Shown here one piece after another: positions 1 through 7,894 of a stretch of 64,000 nt of DNA. Position 1 is the stretch's first letter, and every line of letters starts with the position of its first letter. The notes beneath the pieces are model-generated. The model was not told where the DNA came from and did no database searches. It saw only the letters and a list, made by a program, of their open reading frames with translations. Both the position numbers and the translations under genes were made by a program. Source of the DNA: Rathayibacter sp. VKM Ac-2760 (GTDB lineage: Bacteria; Actinomycetota; Actinomycetes; Actinomycetales; Microbacteriaceae); NCBI RefSeq assembly GCF_009834185.1, contig NZ_CP047173.1:2170001-2234000 (forward strand). The letters are read 5' to 3'.

Positions 1-213
1 TGCTCATAGGTGAGCCCGTGACCGAACTCGAAGAGCGCGCCGTCCTCCGTCTCCGCGTAGCCAGGGAGGTCGCTGTACTGCTGCTTCACGGCGTCGCGCG
101 TTCCAGCCAGAGCGAACGGCATCCGACCCTGAGGAGCGAAGTCGCCCGAGAGCACGTCCATGAGGGCGACCGGGTTGCTGCCGAAGCCGGCGACGATCGC
201 GCCGGCATCGCGG
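1..213 (-). pseudogene. GH3 beta-glucosidase, C-terminal fragment
   Basis: The reverse strand encodes about 70 residues resembling the end of the second domain of GH3 exo-glucosidases: GAIVAGFGSNPVALMDVLSG, then GRMPFAL, and FEFGHGLTYE near the window edge. The GRLPF-like and FGHGLTY motifs are typical of this family. The frame runs off the window at position 1, so the true C-terminus is outside. Upstream of this piece (higher coordinates) the homology stops abruptly at about 213, where a LacI C-terminus starts on the other strand, so the catalytic TIM-barrel domain is missing. No start codon belongs to it. I infer a 5'-truncated remnant of a beta-glucosidase gene that once diverged from the neighbouring regulator. 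Confidence 0.7.
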
Positions 214-486
214 AGTGTCGTCGCCTACAACGACGACGTCGCCGCTCTCGTGGTGGGCGCAGCGATCCGGCTCGGCCTCTCTCTCCCACAGGACCTCGCC
301 GTCGTCGGCCACGACGACTCGCCGCTCGCGCAGCTGATCGTCCCGTCGCTGACCACCGTCCACGTCGACGACGCGGGCCTCGGCCAGTACTTCGCGCAGC
401 TCGCGCTCAGCGCGGCAGCCGGAGCGCCTGCCCCGCGACGCGATGCGGAATCGCGGCTCTCCGTGGTCCGGCGGGAGTCCGCCTGA
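214..486 (+). pseudogene. LacI-family regulator, C-terminal fragment
   Basis: About 90 residues from SVVAYNDDVAALVVGAAIRL through LPQDLAVVGHDDSPLAQLIV and SLTTVHVDDAGLGQYFA to a TGA at 484-486 match the end of LacI/GalR sugar-binding domains (ligand-pocket N-D-D block, VVGHDD, SLTTV, dimer helix). The helix-turn-helix and most of the effector domain are absent: upstream sequence switches to antisense GH3 coding at about 213. It is therefore a broken regulator unlikely to bind DNA. The former partner was probably the adjacent GH3 gene, because LacI/GH3 divergent pairs are common in actinobacteria. Confidence 0.72.
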
Positions 487-611
487 CTCGTCAGAACCGA
501 GCCGCGAGGGCGATGCCTGGACGGCGCTTCGTCCACCATGCGTCCGGCTGCTGGTGGGATGGTGCAGGGCAGGGGGTCGCCCGGCTCGCTCTCGTCTCCT
601 GAGCCGGCGGC

Positions 612-942
612 TGGTGAGCATCGACTCTTCCGCGTCCGGCAGCGGCACAGCCGCCGTGAGCTGCGGTTCGAGCTCCGAGTCCGGGAGAGAGGCCGCGACG
701 TCGACGGTCCCGAAGCCGAGGTCCGCGAGGACCGGCACCCCCTGGTGGTGCTCGTCCAGGTACTTCAGCGCCCGGTCGATGATCGTCTCTTCACGGTCGC
801 TCGGCGGCTGGGAGCGGAGGATCGTCAGGAGCGCGGCGACCATCGTGTGTCGGCGGCCGTGGGCGTCCGCGAGGACCTGGTGCGCGAGGCGCTGCACCTT
901 GGCGGTGTGCTCGCCGTGGATGGCGCAGGCGCTCGAAGTCAA
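612..942 (-). CDS. hypothetical protein or remnant, unrecognised
   Basis: From a TTG at 942 the reverse strand shows about 110 codons with strong GC third-position bias, reading as an alpha-helical protein (HTAKVQRLAHQVLADAHGRR, then DREETIIDRALKYLDEHHQG, then an acidic tail). Beyond about 612 the frame stays open but becomes Arg-rich and looks non-coding, so the end given is approximate. A TAG lies directly before the TTG; an ATG at 843 is the first conventional start. I do not recognise the family. It adjoins two gene remnants and may be debris of the same rearrangement. Confidence 0.25.
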
Positions 943-952
943 CTAAGTTGAC
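938..952. promoter_or_regulatory. palindromic operator upstream of the SDR gene
   Basis: GTCAACTAAGTTGAC is a perfect 7-bp inverted repeat around one base, 31 bp upstream of the SDR start codon and at the edge of the leftward frame. Its symmetry fits a dimeric repressor; the TetR at 2018-2662 or a remote regulator could bind. A GAGGAGAAC ribosome-binding site follows at about 972-979. Confidence 0.5.
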
Positions 953-982
953 CTGATCGTCTCAACACATCGAGGAGAACGC

Positions 983-2002
983 ATGTCCACGACTCCCGCC
1001 TTGACCGCCCAGAGCTCGATCGGGGAATGGCTGAGCCATCCGGAGGGCTCCGCGCTGATCCGCGATGTGCTCGGCGGCGCGGCCGGCGGCTTCGACGAGG
1101 CGAAGCTGGCTCCGGTGCGATCGCTGCCGCTGCAGCAGCTGGTCGCGCTGAGTCAGGGGCAGCTCCCGCAGAGCGTCGTCGACGATCTCGTGCTCCGGGC
1201 GAACGGCGGCGTCGTGCCGGAGGCCGTCGAGAGCACGGGCTGGCGCGAGAGCGTGGTCGCCGGTCGCTTCACCGGGAGGACCGTGATCGTGACCGGTGCA
1301 GCGTCCGGGATCGGCCGCGCGACCGCCTCCCGCATCGCCCGCGAAGGCGGCCGGGTCGTCGCCGTCGACATCTCGGCCGAGCGGCTCCAGGAGTTCGCGG
1401 CCTCGCTGCCCGAGGCCGAGATCGTTCCGGTCGCGGGCGACATCACGAAGCAGGACGACATCGACGCCGTCGTCGCGGCGGCCGGCGAGCGGATCGACGG
1501 CCTCGCCAACATCGCCGGCATCAACGACGACTTCTCCCCCGCCCACGAGACCTCGGACGCGGTGTGGGACCGGGTGATCGCCATCAACCTCACCGGCGGC
1601 TTCAAGCTCTCCCGCGCCGTGCTGCCCGCGATGCTGGCGGCCTCGGCCGGGTCGATCGTCAATGTCGCCTCCGAAGCGGGGCTGCGCGGCAACGCGTCCG
1701 GCAACGCCTACACGGTGTCGAAGCACGGCGTCGTCGGGCTCACGAAGAGCGCCGCGTTCATGTACACGGGCAGCGGGATCCGCGTGAACGCCGTCGCGCC
1801 CGGCGGCGTCGCCACCGGCATCCCGTTCCCGCCGAACGTCTCCGAGGTGGGCAGCGCTCGTCTCGCCTTGTTCCAGAGCGCGATCCCCTCCGTGGCCTCC
1901 GCGGAGCAGCTCGCGGCGTCGATCACCTTCCTGCTCAGCGACGACGGCGTGAACATCAACGGGGCGATCCTGCCCAGCGACGGCGGCTGGTCAGTGCAGT
2001 AG
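983..2002 (+). CDS. SDR-family oxidoreductase with N-terminal extension
   Basis: 339 aa. Residues about 96-339 form a classical short-chain dehydrogenase/reductase: cofactor motif TGAASGIG at 104-111, NIAG at 176-179 (NNAG variant), Ser at about 230 in NVASEAG, and Y243-x-x-x-K247 (YTVSKHG). An Asp in AVDIS after beta2 (about 129) suggests NAD(H) preference. The first 90 residues are an extra helical segment (IGEWLSHPEGSALIRDVLGG and PLQQLVALSQGQLPQSVVDD) not normal for SDRs. From memory it resembles small C-terminal modules of actinobacterial GH3 enzymes. The start ATG follows GAGGAGAAC. The gene is convergent with the TetR gene (15 bp between stops). Substrate unknown; a sugar or polyol is likely from context. 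Confidence 0.85.
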   Translation: MSTTPALTAQSSIGEWLSHPEGSALIRDVLGGAAGGFDEAKLAPVRSLPLQQLVALSQGQLPQSVVDDLVLRANGGVVPEAVESTGWRESVVAGRFTGRTVIVTGAASGIGRATASRIAREGGRVVAVDISAERLQEFAASLPEAEIVPVAGDITKQDDIDAVVAAAGERIDGLANIAGINDDFSPAHETSDAVWDRVIAINLTGGFKLSRAVLPAMLAASAGSIVNVASEAGLRGNASGNAYTVSKHGVVGLTKSAAFMYTGSGIRVNAVAPGGVATGIPFPPNVSEVGSARLALFQSAIPSVASAEQLAASITFLLSDDGVNINGAILPSDGGWSVQ

Positions 2003-2017
2003 CCGCGGCGGGCCGGC

Positions 2018-2662
2018 TCAGGCCCCGGGGGTCAGGAGACCCTGCAGCGCGTCGCCGTAGCGCGCGACGATCTGCTCGTGGTCGGTGGCGAGGAGCACCT
2101 CGTCGCCGACCACCCACATCGAGTGCAGCAGTCCTCCGACGAGTGCGGCAGCCAGACGTGCGCGCAGATCCGCGTCCGGCCCCGCCATGCGAGCACGCAG
2201 AGGAGCCACGAAGGCCTCCTCGTGCACGGCGTGCAGCCGGGCGCCGATCGCGGGCTCGTTCCCGCCGCGCACCAGGGCGAGGAACACCGCCCGCGTGTCG
2301 CGCTCGTCCTCGAGCAGGGAGGCGACGAAGCTGCGGCCGAAGTCCTGCAGCGGAACGTCCAGTTCCGGGCGGTCCTGGATGCTCACCTGCATCACGTCGA
2401 GGAACAGCGCTTCCTTCGACCCGAACCTGCGCACCACGACGGCGGGATCCACCTGCGCCTCCGCGGCGATCTCGCGCACGGTGACCCGCGAGTAGCCCCG
2501 CTCGCGGAACAGCCGCTCCCCCGCCTCGCGGATGCTCGCGCTGAGGGCGGCGGGAGAACGGCGAGGCACAGTGGTCGATCGTACCGGCGACCCGGTGAGG
2601 TCGGTCTTCACACGATCGGAAGGGGAGGTCGGTGCTCGCGGCTCCGCGGCCGCGACCTGCAC
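2018..2662 (-). CDS. TetR-family transcriptional regulator
   Basis: 214 aa. After a disordered N-terminus of about 35 residues comes a TetR DNA-binding domain: SIREAGERLFRERGYSRVTV, then REIAAEAQVDPAVVVRRFGS and KEALF, with the recognition helix in the VDPAVVVRRFGSKEALF segment. The C-terminal two-thirds is a helical ligand/dimer domain of the usual length. It faces the SDR gene tail-to-tail and lies 34 bp downstream of the SMP-30 stop side on the same strand. ATG 2662 gives a long tail; later starts near 2570 are possible. Effector unknown. Confidence 0.85.
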   Translation of the reverse strand: MQVAAAEPRAPTSPSDRVKTDLTGSPVRSTTVPRRSPAALSASIREAGERLFRERGYSRVTVREIAAEAQVDPAVVVRRFGSKEALFLDVMQVSIQDRPELDVPLQDFGRSFVASLLEDERDTRAVFLALVRGGNEPAIGARLHAVHEEAFVAPLRARMAGPDADLRARLAAALVGGLLHSMWVVGDEVLLATDHEQIVARYGDALQGLLTPGA

Positions 2663-2695
2663 GGTCTCGTGCTCGAGACCACCTGGCCGGTGTCC

Positions 2696-3601
2696 TCAGG
2701 CGGCCCGGGTGCGCGTCCGCAGCCGGTACAGGCTGGTGGTGGCGGCGATGAAGAGGTCGGTGCCGTCGGGTCCGCCGAAGCAGACGTTCGCCACGACCTC
2801 CGGCACGGGCGCGAACAGCAGCTCGGCGCCGTCCGGGGCGAAGACGTGCACGCCGTCTCCGGCGGAGGACCACACCCGGCCGCGCTCGTCGACGGCGATG
2901 CCGTCGGGCAGGCCCTGCTCGATCACCGCGAACAGCCGGCCGTCGCGGGCGCCGGCTCCGCGGTCGACGACGTCGTAGGCGCGGATCCAGTGGCCGGGAC
3001 CGTCCTCGAGGCCGCGCGCGCTGTCGGTCACGTAGACGGTCGCGCCGTCCGGTGAGAAGGCGATGCCGTTCGGCTGCACGATGTCGGTGACGACCGGCGC
3101 GAGGCCGTCCTCGGCGCTCCAGCGGAAGACCCAGCGCTCCCCGTACTCGCGCTCGCCCGGGTGCCCCTCGGCAGGCTGCCGGATGCCGTAGTCCGGGTCG
3201 GTGAACCAGTAGGATCCGTCGGGCGCGACCGCGACGTCGTTGGGCGAGTTGAGCCGTCCGCCGTCCCAGCTCGAGACGAGCTCCTCGACCGTGCCGTCCG
3301 GCCGCTCGCGCTCCAGTCGGCGCAGCCCGTGCGAGCACTGCACGACGCTCCCGTCTTCGTCCAGCAGCCGGCCGTTGGTGAACTCCACGCCCTCGCGGTG
3401 CACCGAGGTCTCCCCGGTCGCGCTGTCCCACTGCAGGATCCGGTCGTTCGGGATGTCGCTCCAGCGCAGACGACCCTCCGCCGGGATCCACAGCGGCCCC
3501 TCGCTCCAGACGGCACCCGTCCACAGCCGCTCGAGTCCGCCGTCGCCCTGCAGGAGCGTCTCGTTGTCCGTCCGTCCCTCGTCCGCTGTCTCGTCGCTCA
3601 T
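2696..3601 (-). CDS. SMP-30/gluconolactonase family lactonase
   Basis: 301 aa, the usual size for SMP-30/LRE-like six-bladed beta-propellers that hydrolyse sugar lactones using one divalent metal. Visible family landmarks: WSEGPLW with the metal Glu (E34), LNSPNDVAVAPDGSYWFTDP with the Asn/Asp pair (N121-D122), VQPNGIAFSPD, and LPDGIAVDERGRVW carrying the catalytic Asp. The ATG at 3601 overlaps the stop of the MBL gene (ATGA), so lactonase, MBL hydrolase and LacI form one operon. With the divergent glycosidase/importer operon this suggests oxidative (dehydrogenase-lactonase) sugar catabolism, for example of arabinose. The exact lactone cannot be read from sequence. Confidence 0.85.
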   Translation of the reverse strand: MSDETADEGRTDNETLLQGDGGLERLWTGAVWSEGPLWIPAEGRLRWSDIPNDRILQWDSATGETSVHREGVEFTNGRLLDEDGSVVQCSHGLRRLERERPDGTVEELVSSWDGGRLNSPNDVAVAPDGSYWFTDPDYGIRQPAEGHPGEREYGERWVFRWSAEDGLAPVVTDIVQPNGIAFSPDGATVYVTDSARGLEDGPGHWIRAYDVVDRGAGARDGRLFAVIEQGLPDGIAVDERGRVWSSAGDGVHVFAPDGAELLFAPVPEVVANVCFGGPDGTDLFIAATTSLYRLRTRTRAA

Positions 3602-4524
3602 CGGCTCCCGCCCGTCCTCTCGTCCTCGTCCTCGCGGAGGGCCGCCCGGACGGCGCCCTCCAGCCTTCCCGTGTCCCCGAAATCCCCGGCGCGCTCCGCC
3701 ACGACGGTCCGGAGGACCTCGTCGGGCGCCACTCCCGCGGAGAGCAGCTGCACCACGCGATCCAGGACGCGGCGCAGATGAGCGTCGTAACCGTCGATCA
3801 GCTCCGGACCGCCCGTCGGACCGTGGCTCGGGACGATGATCGCGGGTGCCATGGCGCGCAGCCGCTGGAGGCTCCGCAGCCACGGTCCGATGCGCGAGTG
3901 CGGGCTCGCGAACGCCGGAGCACCGGCCATCGCGAGGTCGCCGGCGAAGAGCACCCGGTCCTCCCGCACGAGGGCGGCCGTGTCGCCCTCGGTGTGGTTC
4001 GTCCCCATGGCCGTGATCAGCACCGCGACTCCGCCGAGGTCCAGCTCGATCGTGTCGTCGAAGACGACGTCGGCGGGCCGGAACACCGCCCCCTCGAGCA
4101 GGCGCCGGTAGTGCGGGGACGCCGCTCGGAAGTCGTCGGCCACCGCCGGGGCGGTCGTCTCGAGCTCGCGCACCTGGCTGCGCGCGCGCAGCAGCACGAC
4201 GTCGGAGGGGAAGGCGCCGGCACCGAGATCGTGCTCGGGGTGGGTGTGGGTGGTCAGCAGCAGCAGCGGGCGCTCTCCCGCGACGGACCGCGCGGCGGCG
4301 AGGACCCTCGCGCCGTTCTCCGCGCCCATCCCGGTGTCGACGACCAGGGCCCTGCGCTCGCCGACGACGACGCCGACGTTCGGGACGCGGGCCAGCGAGC
4401 CGTCGGGGACGAGGTGCACGTGGTCGGAGAGCCGGTGCAGCGTCTCCGGCCGGATCAGCGGGTCGGGCAGGTCGGTCGCGCCGGGCCCGGTCGCGCGGGG
4501 CGCGGTCGTTCCGGGTCCGGTCAT
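3598..4524 (-). CDS. MBL-fold metallo-hydrolase
   Basis: 308 aa. Metallo-beta-lactamase fold: strand VVDTGMG (62-67), metal motif H93-T-H95-P-E97-H98-D99, GTNHTEGD with the next His/Asp metal ligands, FAGDLAM, and a final PSHGP. The usual HxHxDH has Glu in place of Asp (E97), which may alter the second metal site. ATG 4524 overlaps the TGA of lacI and the stop overlaps the lactonase start, so it is the middle gene of a translationally coupled operon. Likely a cytoplasmic ester/lactone hydrolase assisting the lactonase; substrate unknown. The Pro/Thr/Gly-rich N-terminus (PGTTAPRATGPGATDLPD) looks disordered. Confidence 0.8.
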   Translation of the reverse strand: MTGPGTTAPRATGPGATDLPDPLIRPETLHRLSDHVHLVPDGSLARVPNVGVVVGERRALVVDTGMGAENGARVLAAARSVAGERPLLLLTTHTHPEHDLGAGAFPSDVVLLRARSQVRELETTAPAVADDFRAASPHYRRLLEGAVFRPADVVFDDTIELDLGGVAVLITAMGTNHTEGDTAALVREDRVLFAGDLAMAGAPAFASPHSRIGPWLRSLQRLRAMAPAIIVPSHGPTGGPELIDGYDAHLRRVLDRVVQLLSAGVAPDEVLRTVVAERAGDFGDTGRLEGAVRAALREDEDERTGGSR

Positions 4525-5534
4525 GCCGGGATCACCGCCGTCGACTCGCGGACGACCAGCTCGCACTCGTGCGGCAGGACCCCGCGCCGCTGCTCGCCGC
4601 CGAGCATCGCCAGGACCGACTCGGCGGCGAGGCGCCCGAGCTCGTCGAGCCGAGGATCGACCGTCGTCAGCGGCGGACGGGAGGCCAGCGCCATCACGTC
4701 CCAGTTGTCGAAGCCGACGACGGAGACGTCCTCGGGCACCCGCACGCCGTCCTCCTGAAGCTGCTCGACCACGCCGCGCGCGATCTGGTCGCTCCCGCAG
4801 AAGACGGCGTCGTAGGGCCGCCCGTCGCGGGTGAGGATGCTGGCGGCCTGCCGCCCCCAGGCCTCGCTCCAGCTGCCCCACATCGCGGTGACGTCCTCGG
4901 CGGCGACCCCGGCCGCGGCGAGCTCGTCGAGCATGCCGGCGTAGCGCAGCCGGGCGGCCAGGTGCTTCTGCGGACCGGAGATGTAGGCGATGCGGCGGCG
5001 GCCGAGGGCGAGCAGGTGCGAGACGGCGAGCCGTCCGCCGTGCTCGTCGTCGATGACGATCGACAGGTCGTCGGGCTGCTGCGACCGGGCCAGGACGTAG
5101 CAGACCGGGACCCGCGTCGAGATGGCGATCGGCGGCCGGGTCTCGGCGCGCCGGCCGGTGACGATCACGGCGTCCACCCGCCGGGCCAGGAACGTCTGCA
5201 GGTGGTGGTTCTCCCGGATGGGATCGCCGCGGCCGTCCGCGAGCAGCACCGAGATCTGACCCGCACTCAGAGCGTCCTCGACGCCGAGCATCAGCGGGAT
5301 CGCGAAGCGGCTGAAGCTGTCGGTGGTCAGCAGGCCGATCGTGTAGGCGCGGGTGGTGCGCACCTCGCGCCGGGCGACGCCCGGGTCGTAGCCCAGCCGG
5401 CGGGCGACGCCCTCGATGTGCTCGCGCGTCTCGCCCCGCATCCGGCCGGTTCCGCTCAGCGCCTTCGACACCGTGCTCAGCGAGACGCCCGCCTCGCTCG
5501 CGATCCGCGCCAGCGTGATCCGCTGTCCGTCCAT
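4521..5534 (-). CDS. LacI-family regulator of the GH127/ABC operon
   Basis: 337 aa. N-terminal HTH TLARIASEAGVSLSTVSKAL with the hinge helix region, then a periplasmic-binding-protein-like effector domain (YTIGLLTTDSFSRFAIPLML; VDAVIVTGRRAE; YDAVFCGSDQIARGVVEQL; VPEDVSVVGFDNWDVMALAS; PPLTTVDP). I place the start at ATG 5534 because AAAGGAGG lies 6 nt upstream; a GTG at 5567 would put the start inside the putative operator. It is divergent from the SBP-permease-GH127 operon 150 bp away and leads the MBL/lactonase operon. It probably represses both until a pathway sugar binds. Confidence 0.9.
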   Translation of the reverse strand: MDGQRITLARIASEAGVSLSTVSKALSGTGRMRGETREHIEGVARRLGYDPGVARREVRTTRAYTIGLLTTDSFSRFAIPLMLGVEDALSAGQISVLLADGRGDPIRENHHLQTFLARRVDAVIVTGRRAETRPPIAISTRVPVCYVLARSQQPDDLSIVIDDEHGGRLAVSHLLALGRRRIAYISGPQKHLAARLRYAGMLDELAAAGVAAEDVTAMWGSWSEAWGRQAASILTRDGRPYDAVFCGSDQIARGVVEQLQEDGVRVPEDVSVVGFDNWDVMALASRPPLTTVDPRLDELGRLAAESVLAMLGGEQRRGVLPHECELVVRESTAVIPA

Positions 5535-5684
5535 CACGTACCTCCTTTGCGCAGTCAGTTTTCCCACTGTTCACCGACACCGCAAGGTCGATCTGAGAAA
5601 GATTGGGAAAGTTTTGCTTTGTGCGCATCCCGACTCCGACACTGGGTGAGGCCCACGGCCCTGTCATCTCGAAGAGGAGAAATC
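5535..5684. promoter_or_regulatory. divergent promoter region with inverted operator halves
   Basis: 150-bp spacer between lacI and the SBP gene, visibly less GC-rich than the genes. AGTTTTCCCA at 5557-5566 and TGGGAAAGTT at 5604-5613 are inverted copies (9 of 10 bases), and the second continues into a TTTTGC run. They are plausible LacI-protein sites serving both directions, though neither has the classical central CG. AAAGGAGG (minus, about 5542-5549) and GAAGAGGAG (plus, 5671-5679) are the two ribosome-binding sites. Confidence 0.45.
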
Positions 5685-6962
5685 ATGAACAGACCGACGC
5701 GATTCACGGTCGGCGGCGCGACCGTCCTGGCCGCGACCCTGGCGCTCTCCGCCTGCGGAGCGGCGAGCGGCAGCACCGGCTCCGGCGAGGCGAGCGAGCT
5801 CACGATGTGGGCGCGCTCCTCCACCCAGGACTACACGGAGGCGCTCGTCGACGCCTACAACGAGTCGCACGATACGCAGATCGAGCTGACGATCGTCGCC
5901 TCGGAGAGCTTCCAGCAGAAGGTCGGCGCGGCGGCCGGAGCGGGCTCGCTGCCCGACATCCTCGCGTCCGACGTCGTCTACGCCCCCAACTACGCCAAGC
6001 AGTCGGTCTACCTCGACATCACCGACCGCATCGCCGAGCTCCCCTACGCGGACGATCTCGTCAAGGCGCACGTCGACGCCTCGACCTTCGACGGCAAGAG
6101 CTACGCCGTCCCGCACAAGGTCGACTCGAGCTTCATCTTCTACAACAAGGACCTCTTCGCGAAGGCGGGACTGGACCCGGAGAACCCGCCGACCACCTAC
6201 GACGGCATCTACGAGGCCGCCAAGGCGATCACCGCGCTCGGCGACGACACCTACGGCGCCTACTTCCCCGGCAGCTGCGCCGGCTGCAACGCCTACACCT
6301 CCTTCGGAGTGGCGAAGGCCGCCGACGAGGTGCCGTTCAGCGACGACGGCGCGACCGCGGACATCGACAGCGACGCGCTCGCCGACTGGTTCGGCCTCTA
6401 CCAGCGCCTCTACGCCGACGGCCTCGTCGCGCCCGGAGCCTCGACCGGCGACTCCACCACCCAGCAGGAGCCCTTCCTGCAGGGCAAGGCGGGCATCTGG
6501 CCGAACGGCTCGTACTCGATCCCGTCCGTCAACGAGACCGTCGACTTCGACTGGGGCTACATGCCGCTCGCCACGGCGGACGGCAGCGGCACCGGCACGT
6601 TCGTGGGCGGCGACGTCATCGGCATCTCCGGAACCTCGAAGAACGCCGACGCCTCGTGGGACTTCATCCAGTGGACGCTGGAGGAGGACCAGCAGGTCGA
6701 CATCGTCGCGAAGTCGGGCAACCTGCCCGTCCGCGTCGACCTCGCGGAGAACGAGTACACCGCCGCGGACCCGCGACTGGTCGCCATCACCGCCGGTCTG
6801 GCGAACGGCTACACCCCGTCGACCCTGGCCTACGGCGAGGCGATCAACTCCCCGAACGGTCCGTGGCTGACCGCCATGCGCGGTGTCGTCTTCAACGGCG
6901 AGTCCGGCGCGCTGGCGGACGGCCAGTCGGCGATCCAGTCCCTGCTGGACGGGGCCTACTGA
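5685..6962 (+). CDS. sugar ABC transporter substrate-binding lipoprotein
   Basis: 425 aa. Lipoprotein signal: NRPTRF, a hydrophobic stretch, then LSAC with Cys24, followed by a Gly/Ser linker. The mature part is a family-1 extracellular solute-binding protein (ELTMWARSS near the start; LPDILASDVVYAPNYAKQ; YAVPHKVDSSFIFYNKDLFA; the GKAGIWPNGSYS segment; WDFIQWTLEED). It is tethered outside the membrane and delivers an oligosaccharide to the permeases that follow 2 bp downstream. The start is supported by GAAGAGGAG 5 nt upstream. GH127 downstream suggests arabinofuranosyl-type ligands (inference). Confidence 0.92.
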   Translation: MNRPTRFTVGGATVLAATLALSACGAASGSTGSGEASELTMWARSSTQDYTEALVDAYNESHDTQIELTIVASESFQQKVGAAAGAGSLPDILASDVVYAPNYAKQSVYLDITDRIAELPYADDLVKAHVDASTFDGKSYAVPHKVDSSFIFYNKDLFAKAGLDPENPPTTYDGIYEAAKAITALGDDTYGAYFPGSCAGCNAYTSFGVAKAADEVPFSDDGATADIDSDALADWFGLYQRLYADGLVAPGASTGDSTTQQEPFLQGKAGIWPNGSYSIPSVNETVDFDWGYMPLATADGSGTGTFVGGDVIGISGTSKNADASWDFIQWTLEEDQQVDIVAKSGNLPVRVDLAENEYTAADPRLVAITAGLANGYTPSTLAYGEAINSPNGPWLTAMRGVVFNGESGALADGQSAIQSLLDGAY

Positions 6963-6964
6963 TC

Positions 6965-7894
6965 GTGGCCACCACCACTCTTCCCGCGGGGACGGCGCCT
7001 GCGCTCCGTCCCCGCGGGCGGACCGCCGCCTCGCGCGAGCAGCTCGCCGGCTGGGCGTTCATCGCCCCGACGGCGGCGACGATCCTCGTCCTCTTCGTCC
7101 TGCCCCTGGGCATCGTCGTGTTCATGTCGCTCAGCGACTGGCCGCTGCTCGGGTCGCCCACGGTGATCGGCATCGGGAACTACATCGACATCTTCACCGA
7201 CCCGGGCTACATCGGCGCCATCCTCTTCACCCTCGGCTACACCGCGCTGGCGACCGCCTCGATCTTCGTGCTCGCCCTGGTGCTCGCGGCGTTCCTCAAC
7301 TCCACCCGGCGCGGAGCGAAGTTCTACCGGATCGCGATCTTCGCCCCCTACGTCGTCGGACTCTCGACCGCGAGCCTGATGTGGGTCGTGAACTACAACG
7401 ACCAGGTCGGGATCTTCGCCCAGGCGCTCCGCTGGCTCGGGATCGTCGACGGTCCGGTCGGCTTCTTCGACACCCCGCTCAGCGCCACCCTCGCGGTGAC
7501 CTTCATGATCGTGTGGAAGTTCGTCGGCTTCCAGGTGGTGATCCTCCTGGTCGCGCTGCAGTCCATCCCGTCGAGTGTCAACGAGGCCGCCCTGATGGAC
7601 GGCGCCAACGCGTGGCAGCGGTTCCTCTTCGTCACCCTGCCGTTCCTGCGGCCGACCCTCGCGCTCCTGCTCGTGCTGTCGGTCACCGGCTCGCTGCTGG
7701 CCTTCGACCAGTTCACCGTCATGACGCAGGGCGGACCCGACAACTCGACCGTGACGATGGTGATGTCGATCTACAACACCGCCTTCACCTCGTTCGACCT
7801 CGGCAAGGCCGCCGCCCTGTCGATCATCATGCTCATCGCCCTCGTGGTGATCAACGGCGTGCAGCTGCGCCTGGTGAAGGGATCCGAGAAATGA
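6965..7894 (+). CDS. sugar ABC transporter permease (MalF type)
   Basis: 309 aa from GTG 6965, two bases after the SBP stop. Six hydrophobic segments are visible (first at AGWAFIAPTAATILVLFVLP). The binding-protein-dependent transport EAA loop is VNEAALMDGANAWQRFLFVT followed by LPFLRPTL, where the ATPase docks. It is one half of the CUT1-type membrane channel with the next gene. Translation is coupled to both neighbours (2-bp gap upstream, ATGA overlap downstream). No ATPase gene is in this operon. Confidence 0.92.
   Translation: MATTTLPAGTAPALRPRGRTAASREQLAGWAFIAPTAATILVLFVLPLGIVVFMSLSDWPLLGSPTVIGIGNYIDIFTDPGYIGAILFTLGYTALATASIFVLALVLAAFLNSTRRGAKFYRIAIFAPYVVGLSTASLMWVVNYNDQVGIFAQALRWLGIVDGPVGFFDTPLSATLAVTFMIVWKFVGFQVVILLVALQSIPSSVNEAALMDGANAWQRFLFVTLPFLRPTLALLLVLSVTGSLLAFDQFTVMTQGGPDNSTVTMVMSIYNTAFTSFDLGKAAALSIIMLIALVVINGVQLRLVKGSEK

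Noticed and set aside
2696..3883. Longer form of the lactonase starting at 3883
   Set aside because: The extra 94 residues are Arg/Gly-rich and antisense-like; ATG 3601 overlapping the MBL stop is the natural coupled start.
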